Shown here: one piece after another, positions 1 through 6,987 of the stretch
Numbering within the stretch: the first letter of the stretch is position 1
Layout: the number at the start of each line of letters is the position of its first letter
Assembly (NCBI GenBank): GCA_946480575.1
Contig: CAMLKF010000055.1
Coordinates: forward strand, 1-11,338
Source: an uncultured Nitrososphaera sp.
GTDB lineage: Archaea; Thermoproteota; Nitrososphaeria; Nitrososphaerales; Nitrososphaeraceae
Direction of reading: 5' to 3'
Length of the DNA: 11,338 bases
The notes under the pieces: model-generated
Seen by the model: only the letters and a program-made list of their open reading frames with translations
Databases searched by the model: none
What the model was told of the DNA's origin: nothing
Translations under genes and position numbers: made by a program

Positions 1-659
1 TATGCATTGACAGCTTTGTACTTTGCCGGCATATCTAGCGGTATCTTATAATAGCTTCTTGTTACATAAAAGTATTAGAGATGCGCTGGGAGACGACAGA
101 TTATCGGGTATGATGATCCCCGGTGCCGACCCAAAGGTGATTTATAGGGTTAATCGGGCGATGGACAATCCGGATCCTTGGTCGATAGGCTTGAATAGTT
201 ATTTGAAACAATCCGGACACTCACATGCATTCGATATCCCGGAGCTACGCAAGTATGGCCATAGGGAGCAGAACCACAACTGGATGAGCGCAATGATGAC
301 TGGCTACATGTACGGGGAAAAGAGGGGATGCACGCTGCTGCTGCAAACCATCTGATGCAGGACCTCATGAGCGATATGCTGATACGCACTGTGGGGTACG
401 CGGGAAGAGATCTCTATGAATCGATGCTAAACTACGGGCTTGTGAGGCAGCATCACCATCATTACTATTATCCTAGAGGAAGGACGACACTAGCGACGAC
501 AACGGCGATGGTGACTGCGACCCCTCTTACTCCGATGTCTGCATACCTAGTCCACCGCCAGACCTAGATTATCCTGATATTTCAGAGCGAGACTTTGCGG
601 TTGTGGGGTCTGACCCCCATCGGTTTGATAGGGAGGGAGATGGAATAGGCTGTGAATAG
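1..659 (+). pseudogene. Secreted/membrane-anchored Excalibur-type protein, frameshifted, 5' partial
   Basis: A single protein appears to be spread over three reading frames. The first frame (1-48) opens with a hydrophobic stretch beginning YALTALYFAG, which looks like a signal or anchor helix. The second frame (about 25-340) gives a soluble region including SIRDALGDDRL and HNWMSAMMTGYMYGEKRG. The first frame resumes (about 325-475) with ANHLMQDLMSDMLIRTVGY and a His/Tyr-rich linker HHHHYYY. The third frame (about 477-659) gives an Asp-rich linker and the terminal motif CDPSYSDVCIPSPPPDLD, then DPHRFDREGDGIGCE and a stop. The ending is the Excalibur-like calcium-binding motif (DPHxFDxDxDGIxCE) seen on secreted proteins. 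The usual Cys after PPPDLD is Tyr here (TAT, not TGT). One gain and two losses of a base, or equivalents, would explain the frame order. The middle region is not recognised. The true start probably lies before the window. Confidence 0.6.
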
Positions 660-663
660 ACTT

Positions 664-798
664 ATGATGATAGTGGCCGTGGCTGGAGCAGTTGCAATGA
701 GTACCTTTTACATTCGTTACAATTTCCTAGATAACACGGAATATATTTTGAACCGAGGAAACAAATTCAGACTCAGCTTCTTCCATGATATATTATAA
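664..798 (+). CDS. Tiny single-span membrane protein candidate (44 aa)
   Basis: The short reading frame starts MMIVAVAGAVAMSTFYIRY, one probable membrane helix, followed by a polar tail ending FRLSFFHDIL. A GTG at 652 in the same frame would overlap the stop of the preceding gene (657-659) and allow coupled translation. A purine-rich GGGAGGGAG lies at 630-638. I do not recognise a family. It could be a real small gene downstream of the Excalibur gene, or the anchored N-terminus of another decayed surface protein, since the locus around it is degraded. The stop codon falls inside the AT-rich palindrome at 791-819. Confidence 0.28.
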   Translation: MMIVAVAGAVAMSTFYIRYNFLDNTEYILNRGNKFRLSFFHDIL

Positions 799-819
799 GA
801 GGTATACCTTCTTATAATA
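791..819. repeat. Imperfect AT-rich inverted repeat between converging genes
   Basis: The left arm TATTATAAGAGGTA (791-804) pairs with the right arm TACCTTCTTATAATA (805-819). The reverse complement of the right arm differs from the left only by one extra A. It lies between a plus-strand ORF ending at 798 and a minus-strand zinc-finger gene ending at 856. A transcript hairpin acting as a shared terminator, or a dimeric protein-binding site around the core GGTATACC, are both possible. No T-run follows immediately. Confidence 0.5.
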
Positions 820-855
820 AAGCCATTCAAGAGGCTTCCCAGACTCCTTACCACC

Positions 856-1070
856 TTAACTTTCAGGCAACAGGACCTTTTTGCCGCCGGTGGTGCTGAT
901 ATCTTTGCCGCCGCCCCTGTCGAGCCTCGGGCTTGACTCGCTGGCGAAGTCCAGTCTGTCACCTTAAAGTCGGAATGGCTGGTGCGTCTTGTGTGCTCGT
1001 CAGCGTCTAGCTTGAAGAAGAACTCGTGGCATGCCCGGCACTCATACACCTTAGACTCAAACACATACAT
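856..1070 (-). pseudogene. Small C2H2 zinc-finger protein, single frameshift
   Basis: From ATG at 1070 the protein begins MYVFESKVYECRACHEF and holds a C2H2-type finger: Cys-x2-Cys (residues 11 and 14), then two His after acidic and basic residues (ADEHTRRTSH). The opening frame runs past position 960 into low-complexity Ser/Lys/Arg sequence that does not look like a protein. The neighbouring frame instead gives DRLDFASESSPRLDRGGG, then TTGGKKVLLPES and a TAA at 856-858. A single base lost between 958 and 966 joins the two, restoring about 71 residues. A TATA-like box (CTTATATC on the minus strand, about 1094-1101) sits about 27 bases before the ATG, which fits a near-leaderless mRNA. Role unknown; such mini zinc fingers are common in thaumarchaea. 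The break could be mutation or sequencing error. Confidence 0.55.
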
Positions 1071-1093
1071 GCATTTAGATGATGGGGGCGTGG

Positions 1094-1101
1094 GATATAA
1101 G
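1094..1101 (-). promoter_or_regulatory. TATA-like box for the small zinc-finger gene
   Basis: CTTATATC on the minus strand lies about 27 bases ahead of the ATG at 1070. That is the usual distance from an archaeal TATA box to the transcription start, so the mRNA would be nearly leaderless. Confidence 0.35.
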
Positions 1102-1149
1102 AAAAAGCTTGTGTGCAGTGCAGTATTATTACATACACACAGCTCTGTG

Positions 1150-1551
1150 CTACTGCTTTTGCAGCATGAGGCCATGCTTTGAATCGTAGCCGGTCACTCT
1201 CACGCGCGTCCCAATCGGCAGGTCCTTTGGAGTCGGGATGCCGGAGAGAAATCCTGACGCTCTCAACTGCGCGTTGTCTATCTTGAACACTACCCACGCG
1301 TACGAGCCGGCGTCCTCAAAGCCTTCCGGCGCAACCGTTTGGATGGTATAGGTGACAACCGTGCCGCTTCCCTCAAGCTCGACATCCTCGAACTTGCCGC
1401 CGGAGCACTTCTCGCAAAAGAGCACCGTCTCTAGCATGAGGTGGCCGCACTTGACGCACTTGTTGGCCAGTATCTTTTTCCTGTTGGCAGCCGCTATGAA
1501 CCTCTCACGAGAGCCTGACTTGGGGTGGTGGTCGGCCAATTTTTCCATCAT
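1150..1551 (-). CDS. DUF35 OB-fold/zinc-ribbon acyl-CoA-associated protein
   Basis: This 133-residue protein has the two parts of the DUF35 family. After an N-terminal helix there is a rubredoxin-like zinc ribbon (Cys32-x2-Cys35 and Cys46-x2-Cys49), followed by an OB fold from about residue 57 (ELEGSGTVVTYTI) to 125 (GTRVRVTGYD). DUF35 proteins pair with thiolases. In archaea a DUF35 protein bridges acetoacetyl-CoA thiolase and HMG-CoA synthase, helping pass acetoacetyl-CoA to the mevalonate pathway. Its position supports this: it starts three bases after the thiolase stop on the same strand, with an AGGA-type ribosome-binding sequence inside the end of the thiolase gene. Two consecutive ATG codons (1551 and 1548) could start it. 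No HMG-CoA synthase is visible in the window, so the complex is inferred. Confidence 0.9.
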   Translation of the reverse strand: MMEKLADHHPKSGSRERFIAAANRKKILANKCVKCGHLMLETVLFCEKCSGGKFEDVELEGSGTVVTYTIQTVAPEGFEDAGSYAWVVFKIDNAQLRASGFLSGIPTPKDLPIGTRVRVTGYDSKHGLMLQKQ

Positions 1552-1554
1552 CTT

Positions 1555-2724
1555 CTACTTCCTGTCCACTTTTTTGAATATGTGGACTGCCGCACTCGCC
1601 CCCGTGGCTCCAAAGTTGTGCGTAAGGGCAATCTCGGCGTCCCTGACGGTCCTCTCTCCGGCTCTGCCGGTGAACTGGTCAAAGACTTCGACCACCTGCC
1701 CAACGCCTGTGGCGCCTATCGGATGACCCTTTGACTTCAATCCACCTGATGGGTTGATCGGAATTTCGCCTGCGAGGCGGGTCGCGCCGTCTCTCACCGC
1801 ATGAGCTGCCTTGCCCTTGGGGAAGAACCCTAGATCCTCGATGTCAATTATTTCGGCTATGGTAAAGCAGTCGTGCACCTCGGCAAAGTCGATGTCTTTG
1901 GGAGTTATGCCGGCCATCTTGTATGCCTGCTTTGCCGCGGCGACGGTGCTTGGGATAGTGGTGATGTCCTCGCGCCCCTGAACGGCTGCCGGCGAGGCCC
2001 CTCTGCCGGAGCCGATTATCTCGACGTATGGCCTGCCGCTCTTTCTGGCAAACTCTTCGCTGCACAGGATGGCTGCAGACGCGCCGTCAGAGAACGGGCA
2101 GCAGTCAAGCAATTTCAGCGGCGACGCTACCACTGGAGACTTTAATACGTCGTCGACTGTGATCTTTTTGCGGACGTGCGCCTTTGGGTTCAGGACGCCG
2201 TTTTCATGATTCTTGACGGCGACATTCGCAAGGTCTTCTTCCGTCGCCTTGTGGGTCGTCATGTAGGCGCGGGCCATCGACGCAAACAGCCCCGGAAATG
2301 ACGCGCCATTGCCGCCTTCATAGAAAAAGTCAGAGCAATACGAAAAGAGCGTGGTACTGTGGGCCGTCCCGGTGTGCGTCACCTTTTCGACGCCGAGCGC
2401 AAGCACGCAGTCATAGAAACCGGCCGCCACGTTGGCGTACGCTTCGCGGAACATGACAGAGCCGGAGCCGCATGCAGATTCGATAGTGAGCCCGGGGACG
2501 TGGGAAATGCCAAGGTTGCTCATGATTACAGGGGCCATGTGCACCTGCTTGTCAGCAATCCCGAAAACATTTGAAATGTAGCCGGCCTGAATGTCCTTCG
2601 GGGTGATCCCGGCAGACTCGATGGCATCTTTGGCTGCACTCAGTGCAATCTCTATGATGCTCTCGCTCAGTTTACCGTATTTCGTGCTGCCGGCGCCAAG
2701 AATGCAAACCTTGTTGCTTATCAT
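1555..2724 (-). CDS. Thiolase, SCP-x-like acetyl-CoA C-acetyltransferase
   Basis: This full-length 389-residue thiolase condenses two acetyl-CoA, or cleaves acetoacetyl-CoA. The nucleophilic Cys85 lies in IESACGSGS. His284 is in AEVHDCFTIAE, and His334 is in GGLKSKGHPIGATG, the most conserved thiolase motif. The C-terminus (ALTHNFGATGASAAVHIF) carries Asn-Phe-Gly where classical thiolases have a Cys, typical of the archaeal/SCP-x type that works with a DUF35 partner. The DUF35 gene follows after three bases. In thaumarchaea such enzymes can serve the mevalonate pathway for archaeal lipids, or the last step of the 3-hydroxypropionate/4-hydroxybutyrate carbon-fixation cycle; sequence alone does not choose. 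The ATG at 2724 begins a good MISNKVCILGAGSTKYGK N-terminus and is preceded by a TATA-like box at the leaderless distance. Confidence 0.93.
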   Translation of the reverse strand: MISNKVCILGAGSTKYGKLSESIIEIALSAAKDAIESAGITPKDIQAGYISNVFGIADKQVHMAPVIMSNLGISHVPGLTIESACGSGSVMFREAYANVAAGFYDCVLALGVEKVTHTGTAHSTTLFSYCSDFFYEGGNGASFPGLFASMARAYMTTHKATEEDLANVAVKNHENGVLNPKAHVRKKITVDDVLKSPVVASPLKLLDCCPFSDGASAAILCSEEFARKSGRPYVEIIGSGRGASPAAVQGREDITTIPSTVAAAKQAYKMAGITPKDIDFAEVHDCFTIAEIIDIEDLGFFPKGKAAHAVRDGATRLAGEIPINPSGGLKSKGHPIGATGVGQVVEVFDQFTGRAGERTVRDAEIALTHNFGATGASAAVHIFKKVDRK

Positions 2725-2740
2725 CTCTTAAAAAGAGATG
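2722..2740. promoter_or_regulatory. Perfect 19-base palindrome over the thiolase start codon
   Basis: CATCTCTT-AAA-AAGAGATG is an inverted repeat with 8-base arms and a 3-base centre. Its left edge is the thiolase ATG (2722-2724, minus strand), and it fills the stretch between that start and the TATA-like box at 2749-2757. A repressor dimer bound here would cover the transcription start. In an mRNA with a short leader it could also form a start-masking hairpin. The symmetry is seen directly; the regulatory role is inferred. Confidence 0.45.
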
Positions 2741-2748
2741 TTTTGCGC

Positions 2749-2757
2749 TATAAATAG
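2749..2757 (-). promoter_or_regulatory. TATA-like box for the thiolase-DUF35 operon
   Basis: The minus strand reads CTATTTATAG, centred about 28 bases before the thiolase ATG. That matches an archaeal TATA box serving a leaderless or very short-leader transcript. Confidence 0.5.
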
Positions 2758-3024
2758 CTTGATTACTGTTGCAATAGAACAATCATGGACAATGTTTAGC
2801 CCAAAGCAGGAAAAACAGCTCTTGGTTCCCTAACCAGTATCACGATCATACATTCTGGCCTTGGACTACTGGCATGGAAATGCTCGCTCGAAGTGGGTTT
2901 GACAGAATTGACGAATGCGACACTTACTTTCTGTGGCCATCACCCAGCAAGTTGTTGGTTATTAAGCAAAAACAGGATCCTATTAATTAATATGCTCAGG
3001 TCTGCCAAGATCGGCTGCTACTAA
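2758..3024. other. Intergenic region between divergent thiolase and topoisomerase genes
   Basis: This stretch holds no convincing gene on either strand and no tRNA-like sequence that I could find. Near its right end is an AT-rich box, TATTAATTAATA (about 2981-2992), which may be the topoisomerase promoter. A ten-codon reading frame follows (ATG 2992, TAA 3022-3024) and ends directly against the topoisomerase TTG start. Confidence 0.4.
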
Positions 3025-5079
3025 TTGTATACGCTTGTCGTTTGCGAAAAGCCGGATGCGGCCAGGCGGATAGCGCAGGCTCTCGGCGATGCCAAGGAAT
3101 CAAGGTTGGCAGGAGTCCCGGTTTTCGACGTGGCGAGCAGCGACAACCGCCATTATAAAGTGTGTTCGGCGCTTGGCCACCTTTACGGCCTAGCAGATGT
3201 TGCGGGCAACAGAGGCGTTTACCCGGTGCTTGATCTGGAATGGGCGCCGGTCGCAAAAAACGCAAGGGCGGCGCGCGCCATCAGGGCCATTTCCGATCTG
3301 GCAAAAAATGCTGATGCGTTCGTGCACGCCTGTGACTATGATCAGGAGGGAGAGGTCATAGGGCACAGCATACTGGAATACGCGTGCAGCGGCAAATACC
3401 AGAAATCATTGAGGGCCAAGTTCTCGACGCTGACTGACGACGAGATAAAAGAGTCATTTGCCAGCCTCGCAAGTCCAAACGACGGCCTCGCAGAGGCAGG
3501 CAGGTCGCGCCACATGCTTGACTTTATTTACGGCGTCAACCTGTCACGGGCGCTTGCCAGGTCATTCAAACTATCAGGCAGGTACCGCAACCTGTCTATC
3601 GGAAGGGTGCAGGGGCCGACCCTTGCGTTTGCAGTCGACAGGGAGCTCGAGATCAGGCTGTATGTCCCCGACCCGTACTGGACGATAGCCGCGCAGTTCA
3701 GCAGCGAGGACGGCGAGAAATTTTCAGCGCAATACGAAAAGCCCAGGGTAGAAAAACTGGCAGAAGCCAGGGCGATTGTTGACGCATGCATCGGCAGGGA
3801 CGGGACTGTGCGCGACATTGCAAGCAAGCAAGTTGTTCTGCGGCCGCCGACTCCATTCAATATAGGCGATCTCCAGCGTGAAGCGTACAGGCTGTTCAGG
3901 ATTTCTCCGGGATACACGCTTGCGATTGCCGAAAAGCTGTATCTGCATGCGTTTATATCGTATCCAAGGACGTCGAGTCAGAAGCTGCCGCTTTCGATAG
4001 GCTATGCAAAAATCATTTCCAGCCTTTCAAAGATCAGCAGCTACGGCAATCTGACATCATTGCTTCTCTCTTCAAAAAGAAGCAAGCTTGCGCCAAACGA
4101 GGGCAGGATGACTGACCCTGCGCACCCGGCGATCTACCCCACGGGCGTTGAGCCGCGGCGTATGTTGGGCGGGCTTGAATTCAAAGTATACGACCTGATA
4201 GTGAAGCGGTTCCTTGCGACATTTGGCGACCCGGCGATAAGCCAGTGCACAGAAGTGACGATCGACGTCAATGGTTACGCGTTTAGGGCGGAGGGCAAGG
4301 TCCCGGTTTACGAAGGGTGGATGGCATTTTACAAGCCACATATCCAGCTGGAGCAGCACGAGCTGCCAGAGATGCGCGCCGGCGACAGGCTGGAAAATTT
4401 GGGGATAGAAATGGAGGAGAAGTTCACGCAGCCGCCCCACAGGCACAGCCAGGCAAGCTTGCTAGCCAAGATGGAGCAGGAACAGATAGGGACGAAGGCG
4501 ACGAGGGCGGACATTATCGCCACTCTTTTCAAGCGCAACTACATCGCCGCCGGGCAGGGCAGAATCGAAGTCACCGACCTTGGCTTTGCCGTCACAGAGT
4601 TGATGAGAGCATTTGTCCCGGCGATTGTCTCTACTGATCTTACTAGGTCGATAGAGGAGCAGCTTGAGAAGGTGGAGCAGGGCTCAGCTGACAGCGTTCT
4701 TGTAATTGAAAATGCGGTGGACAGGCTCGTCGAGTCGCTGGAGGCATTTATGGGAAATGAGCCTGACATCGGCAGGCGGATAAGCGGCGCAGCTGTCGCA
4801 GACGATGCAAAGGCTGCCATGATAGGCGCGTGTCCTGTCTGCAAGAGCGGCCAGCTGCGCATGATACGATCGCGGACGACGAAAAAACGCTTTGTCGGCT
4901 GCTCAAATTATTCTGCTGGGTGCAAGGCGATTGCGCCGCTGCCGCAGAAAGGCGCCATCAGGACGACAGGCAACGCCTGCCCGGAATGCGGTTGGCCAGT
5001 GGTCGGGGTCGTGTTTGCGCGCCAGACAAAGCCGTGGAAAATTTGCATTAACATGCACTGTCCTTTGAAGAAAAGATAG
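3025..5079 (+). CDS. topA: DNA topoisomerase I, archaeal type IA
   Basis: This 684-residue type IA topoisomerase passes one DNA strand through another to relax negative supercoils or resolve single-strand links. The Toprim domain starts at the N-terminus (LVVCEKPDAARRIAQALG, catalytic Glu8) and continues to the metal-binding DYDQEGE (104-110). The catalytic Tyr313 lies in HAFISYPRTSSQKLP. The IGTKATRADII motif follows at 488-498. Two C-terminal zinc ribbons are visible: Cys603/606/626/633 and Cys652/655/674/679. Length and ribbons fit the archaeal topA family. The start is TTG at 3025 because an in-frame TAA lies immediately before it and the next residues already belong to the Toprim strand. 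It stands alone on its strand. All catalytic residues seem present, so it should be active. Confidence 0.95.
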   Translation: MYTLVVCEKPDAARRIAQALGDAKESRLAGVPVFDVASSDNRHYKVCSALGHLYGLADVAGNRGVYPVLDLEWAPVAKNARAARAIRAISDLAKNADAFVHACDYDQEGEVIGHSILEYACSGKYQKSLRAKFSTLTDDEIKESFASLASPNDGLAEAGRSRHMLDFIYGVNLSRALARSFKLSGRYRNLSIGRVQGPTLAFAVDRELEIRLYVPDPYWTIAAQFSSEDGEKFSAQYEKPRVEKLAEARAIVDACIGRDGTVRDIASKQVVLRPPTPFNIGDLQREAYRLFRISPGYTLAIAEKLYLHAFISYPRTSSQKLPLSIGYAKIISSLSKISSYGNLTSLLLSSKRSKLAPNEGRMTDPAHPAIYPTGVEPRRMLGGLEFKVYDLIVKRFLATFGDPAISQCTEVTIDVNGYAFRAEGKVPVYEGWMAFYKPHIQLEQHELPEMRAGDRLENLGIEMEEKFTQPPHRHSQASLLAKMEQEQIGTKATRADIIATLFKRNYIAAGQGRIEVTDLGFAVTELMRAFVPAIVSTDLTRSIEEQLEKVEQGSADSVLVIENAVDRLVESLEAFMGNEPDIGRRISGAAVADDAKAAMIGACPVCKSGQLRMIRSRTTKKRFVGCSNYSAGCKAIAPLPQKGAIRTTGNACPECGWPVVGVVFARQTKPWKICINMHCPLKKR

Positions 5080-5131
5080 CTATAGAATATGTTTCGCTAA
5101 CATGCCTTCACTAACCTAATAAGAAAACTGC

Positions 5132-5258
5132 ATGCAATTACTATTGATGTTGTACAGCAATCATGCCCATCTTTGCGAATACTGCAAAGTCTTCCTGTCC
5201 GCGCGATAAGCATGAATGCAAGTGGAAGAATACCACAACGACCACTTTCTGGCGCTGA
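5132..5258 (+). pseudogene. Possible mini C2HC zinc-finger remnant, frameshifted
   Basis: From ATG 5132 one frame gives NHAHLCEYCKVFLSAR and a stop at 5207-5209. The next frame, overlapping the stop, continues DKHECKWKNTTTTTFWR to a TGA at 5256-5258. Joined, they read Cys-x2-Cys-x9-His-x-Cys, a plausible short zinc finger like others nearby. The join needs a one-base change near 5204-5207. The evidence is only motif spacing over about 40 residues, and it lies between convergent topoisomerase and PH-SHOCT genes. Chance resemblance is quite possible. Confidence 0.25.
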
Positions 5259-5262
5259 CCTG

Positions 5263-5886
5263 CTAGAGCTTTTTCAATAATTTTTGCTTCATCTGCTGGA
5301 ATTCTGCCTCCAAGAGAATCCCCCTGCTCCTTGAGCTTGGCTATCTTGGCCAGCTCGTCTGTCACAGAAATGTGCTGATTTACGACGGTCGAGGTTTGCG
5401 GCGCAGCTTGGCTCGCTCCATCCTCTGCTTCATTATTGTTAAAAGTTGCTCGGCCTTGTCCTTCGAGATGGCATCAATCTGACCGTCTCCTTCTCGACTC
5501 CAAGCTAATAATCCGCTCGGTTTACTGAGCCTGCTCATTTCGCTTAGTCCACGAGCTCGAATAAGTATGGTGGCAGAGAAGACGCCTTTTTCCAATTTTA
5601 CGCTAATGATCTTGTCATATGAAATATCATCGATGTTTTCACGCATGCCAAGCATCGTTGGGTTCCGAATAATGACTCTTCTATCAGTAGCGAAAATAAC
5701 GTTGGGCGTGGCTGTTACCGAGCCGCCAGGCTTCATTCTCGACTGCTTGGCGACCAGCAGCAATTCTTCATCCTGCTCCAGCCTGCTAGCTATTTTCTTG
5801 ATCTCTTCCAGATCCTCTTTATCGGTCAGGCTTGTCTTGAACAGCGCCTGCTTCTCCCCCTCTTTTTTGCCAAAGCCAAATAGCAT
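5263..5886 (-). pseudogene. PH-domain plus SHOCT protein with two compensating frameshifts
   Basis: From ATG 5886 the first 159 residues are intact. After a charged N-terminus, a bacterial/archaeal PH-like domain runs from about residue 38 (QDEELLLVAKQSRMKPGGSV) through FATDRRVIIRN and DISYDKIISVKLEKGVFSA to about 155. The frame then stops at 5380. One base lost near 5405-5410 would lead into AAPQTSTVVNQHISVTDELAK and AKLKEQG, the linker and first half of a SHOCT domain. One extra G in the five-G run (plus-strand C5, 5320-5324) would return to the original frame and give ILLEAEFQQMKQKLLKKL and a stop, the second half of SHOCT. The restored protein would have 207 residues and normal architecture. 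PH-SHOCT proteins are thought to be cytoplasmic or membrane-surface modules of unknown role. Either a decayed gene or indel errors. Confidence 0.75.
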
Positions 5887-5928
5887 ATACAGGATTATTA
5901 TATTATAGAGGCTAGTTCTTAGCCTTTG

Positions 5929-6753
5929 TCACTTGTGAGACAGCTTGTACACGTCCGTCCTGCGGTTCTTCAATAGCGGCAGCGACCTTCTCACCTGCTG
6001 GACGCGCGATTTATCGATTTCTACAACCTCGACGCCTTCGCGCTGGCCCATGTCTAACAGCACCACGCCAAAAGGATCAACAACCATGCTCCTGCCGCAG
6101 TAAATGTTGCCCACCTGATCCGGCGCGACGACGTACGAGCCGTTTTCAATCGCTCTTGCCTTTATCATCGTCTGCCAGTGCTCCTCCTTCATTTCGCCTG
6201 CGACCCACCCCGAAGGTGCGACCAGCACATCCGCCCCCTTGACTGTCAATATCCGCGACATTTCTGGAAAGCGCAGGTCGTAGCAGATCATGAGCCCAAC
6301 GCTCCCTGCCCGTGTCCTGACCGGCTTTTCAATCCCTTTGCCACGCATCAGCTTGTCCGACTCTTTGAACCCGAGCGCGTCGTACAAATGCAATTTGCGG
6401 TAGACGGACGATACCGATCCTGTCTGGCTTATTATAACCGCAGTGTCGTAGACGCGCTGCGGCGAATTGGCTCTTTCATAGATGGTGGCGACGACGCCTA
6501 TCCCATTCTTTTTTGCGGCCCTTGAGAGCGTGGTGACAAATTCGCCCCTAATGGTTTCGGCAACGCGTGCAAGCTGGCCAGCGGACTGGCTGCCGGGCGA
6601 AAACGCCATCTGGAATTCCGGAAAGCATACAAGGTCTGCGCCCTTGCCGGCCGCTTCGCCGATAAATTCGACTGATTTTTTCAGGTTCTCCTGCTTGTCC
6701 TCCGACAAGCGCATCTGCACTACTGCTACTACTTTCTTTTTCAAGCAGAGCAA
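5929..6753 (-). CDS. Nitrilase-superfamily carbon-nitrogen hydrolase (Nit-type amidase)
   Basis: This 274-residue enzyme hydrolyses a non-peptide C-N bond, with the Glu-Lys-Cys triad intact. Glu46 is in CFPEFQMAF, Lys120 in YRKLHLYDA, and Cys157 in GLMICYDLRFPE. The YRKLHLYD and CYDLRFPE motifs resemble the Nit1/Nit2 branch, which cleans up deaminated glutathione or acts as omega-amidase. The substrate cannot be assigned from sequence, and thaumarchaea do not generally make glutathione. Starts in this frame are TTG at 6753 and TTG at 6744. A TATA-like TATTTTTATTTT at about 6766-6777 places the transcription start near 6745-6750, so the shorter form beginning KKKVVAVVQM is plausible. The PH-SHOCT gene lies 42 bases downstream on the same strand. 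Confidence 0.88.
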   Translation of the reverse strand: MLCLKKKVVAVVQMRLSEDKQENLKKSVEFIGEAAGKGADLVCFPEFQMAFSPGSQSAGQLARVAETIRGEFVTTLSRAAKKNGIGVVATIYERANSPQRVYDTAVIISQTGSVSSVYRKLHLYDALGFKESDKLMRGKGIEKPVRTRAGSVGLMICYDLRFPEMSRILTVKGADVLVAPSGWVAGEMKEEHWQTMIKARAIENGSYVVAPDQVGNIYCGRSMVVDPFGVVLLDMGQREGVEVVEIDKSRVQQVRRSLPLLKNRRTDVYKLSHK

Positions 6754-6794
6754 GAAAAGGTGCCGAAAATAAAAATAGTTTGTGCCTGTTACTA

Positions 6795-6971
6795 CTACAA
6801 CGGCCTGCCGGACTGGAACCAGTTCTCCTTGGGCTTTTCGTCAAAAACCACTATTACATGCTCTGGCTTTGTCTTCAGTATCTGCACCGCAGCGTCAGTC
6901 ACTGCCTCGGCGAACTCGTCCTTCTGCTCCTTGGTCCTGCCGGGGTACATCGACACTAGAATGAGAGGCAT
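6795..6971 (-). CDS. 4-oxalocrotonate tautomerase-like protein (58 aa)
   Basis: This is a complete gene of 58 codons. It begins Met-Pro, giving the N-terminal catalytic proline of the tautomerase family after Met removal (MPLILVSMYPGRTKEQKDEF). The core AVTDAAVQILKTKPEHVIVV and the ending EKPKENWFQSGRPL follow the 4-OT pattern, including the family's ENW near the C-terminus. Arg11 (Arg12 counting Met) is present, but the second 4-OT substrate Arg, around position 39, appears to be Val, so the natural reaction is unlikely to be the classical one. Such proteins form small oligomers and interconvert keto and enol acids. It starts 16 bases after the HTH gene and may be cotranscribed with it. It could also use its own TATA-like CATATAAACC (about 7001-7010), roughly 30 bases before the ATG. 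Confidence 0.88.
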   Translation of the reverse strand: MPLILVSMYPGRTKEQKDEFAEAVTDAAVQILKTKPEHVIVVFDEKPKENWFQSGRPL

Positions 6972-6987
6972 ATATATGTGGAAGGAT

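Noticed and set aside
664..670. ATGATGA resembling a C box of a C/D guide RNA
   Set aside because: No D box (CTGA) or C'/D' pair follows at a suitable distance, and the stretch begins a small membrane-helix frame.
2738..2833. A 31-codon plus-strand frame beginning MFCAINSLITV
   Set aside because: It starts inside the palindrome and TATA region of the divergent thiolase promoter and shows no family or ribosome-binding signal.
5141..5365. A 74-residue minus-strand frame as a gene of its own
   Set aside because: Its first half is the SHOCT start of the PH-SHOCT gene; its second half is out-of-frame sequence past the five-G run, so it is a fragment of the frameshifted gene.
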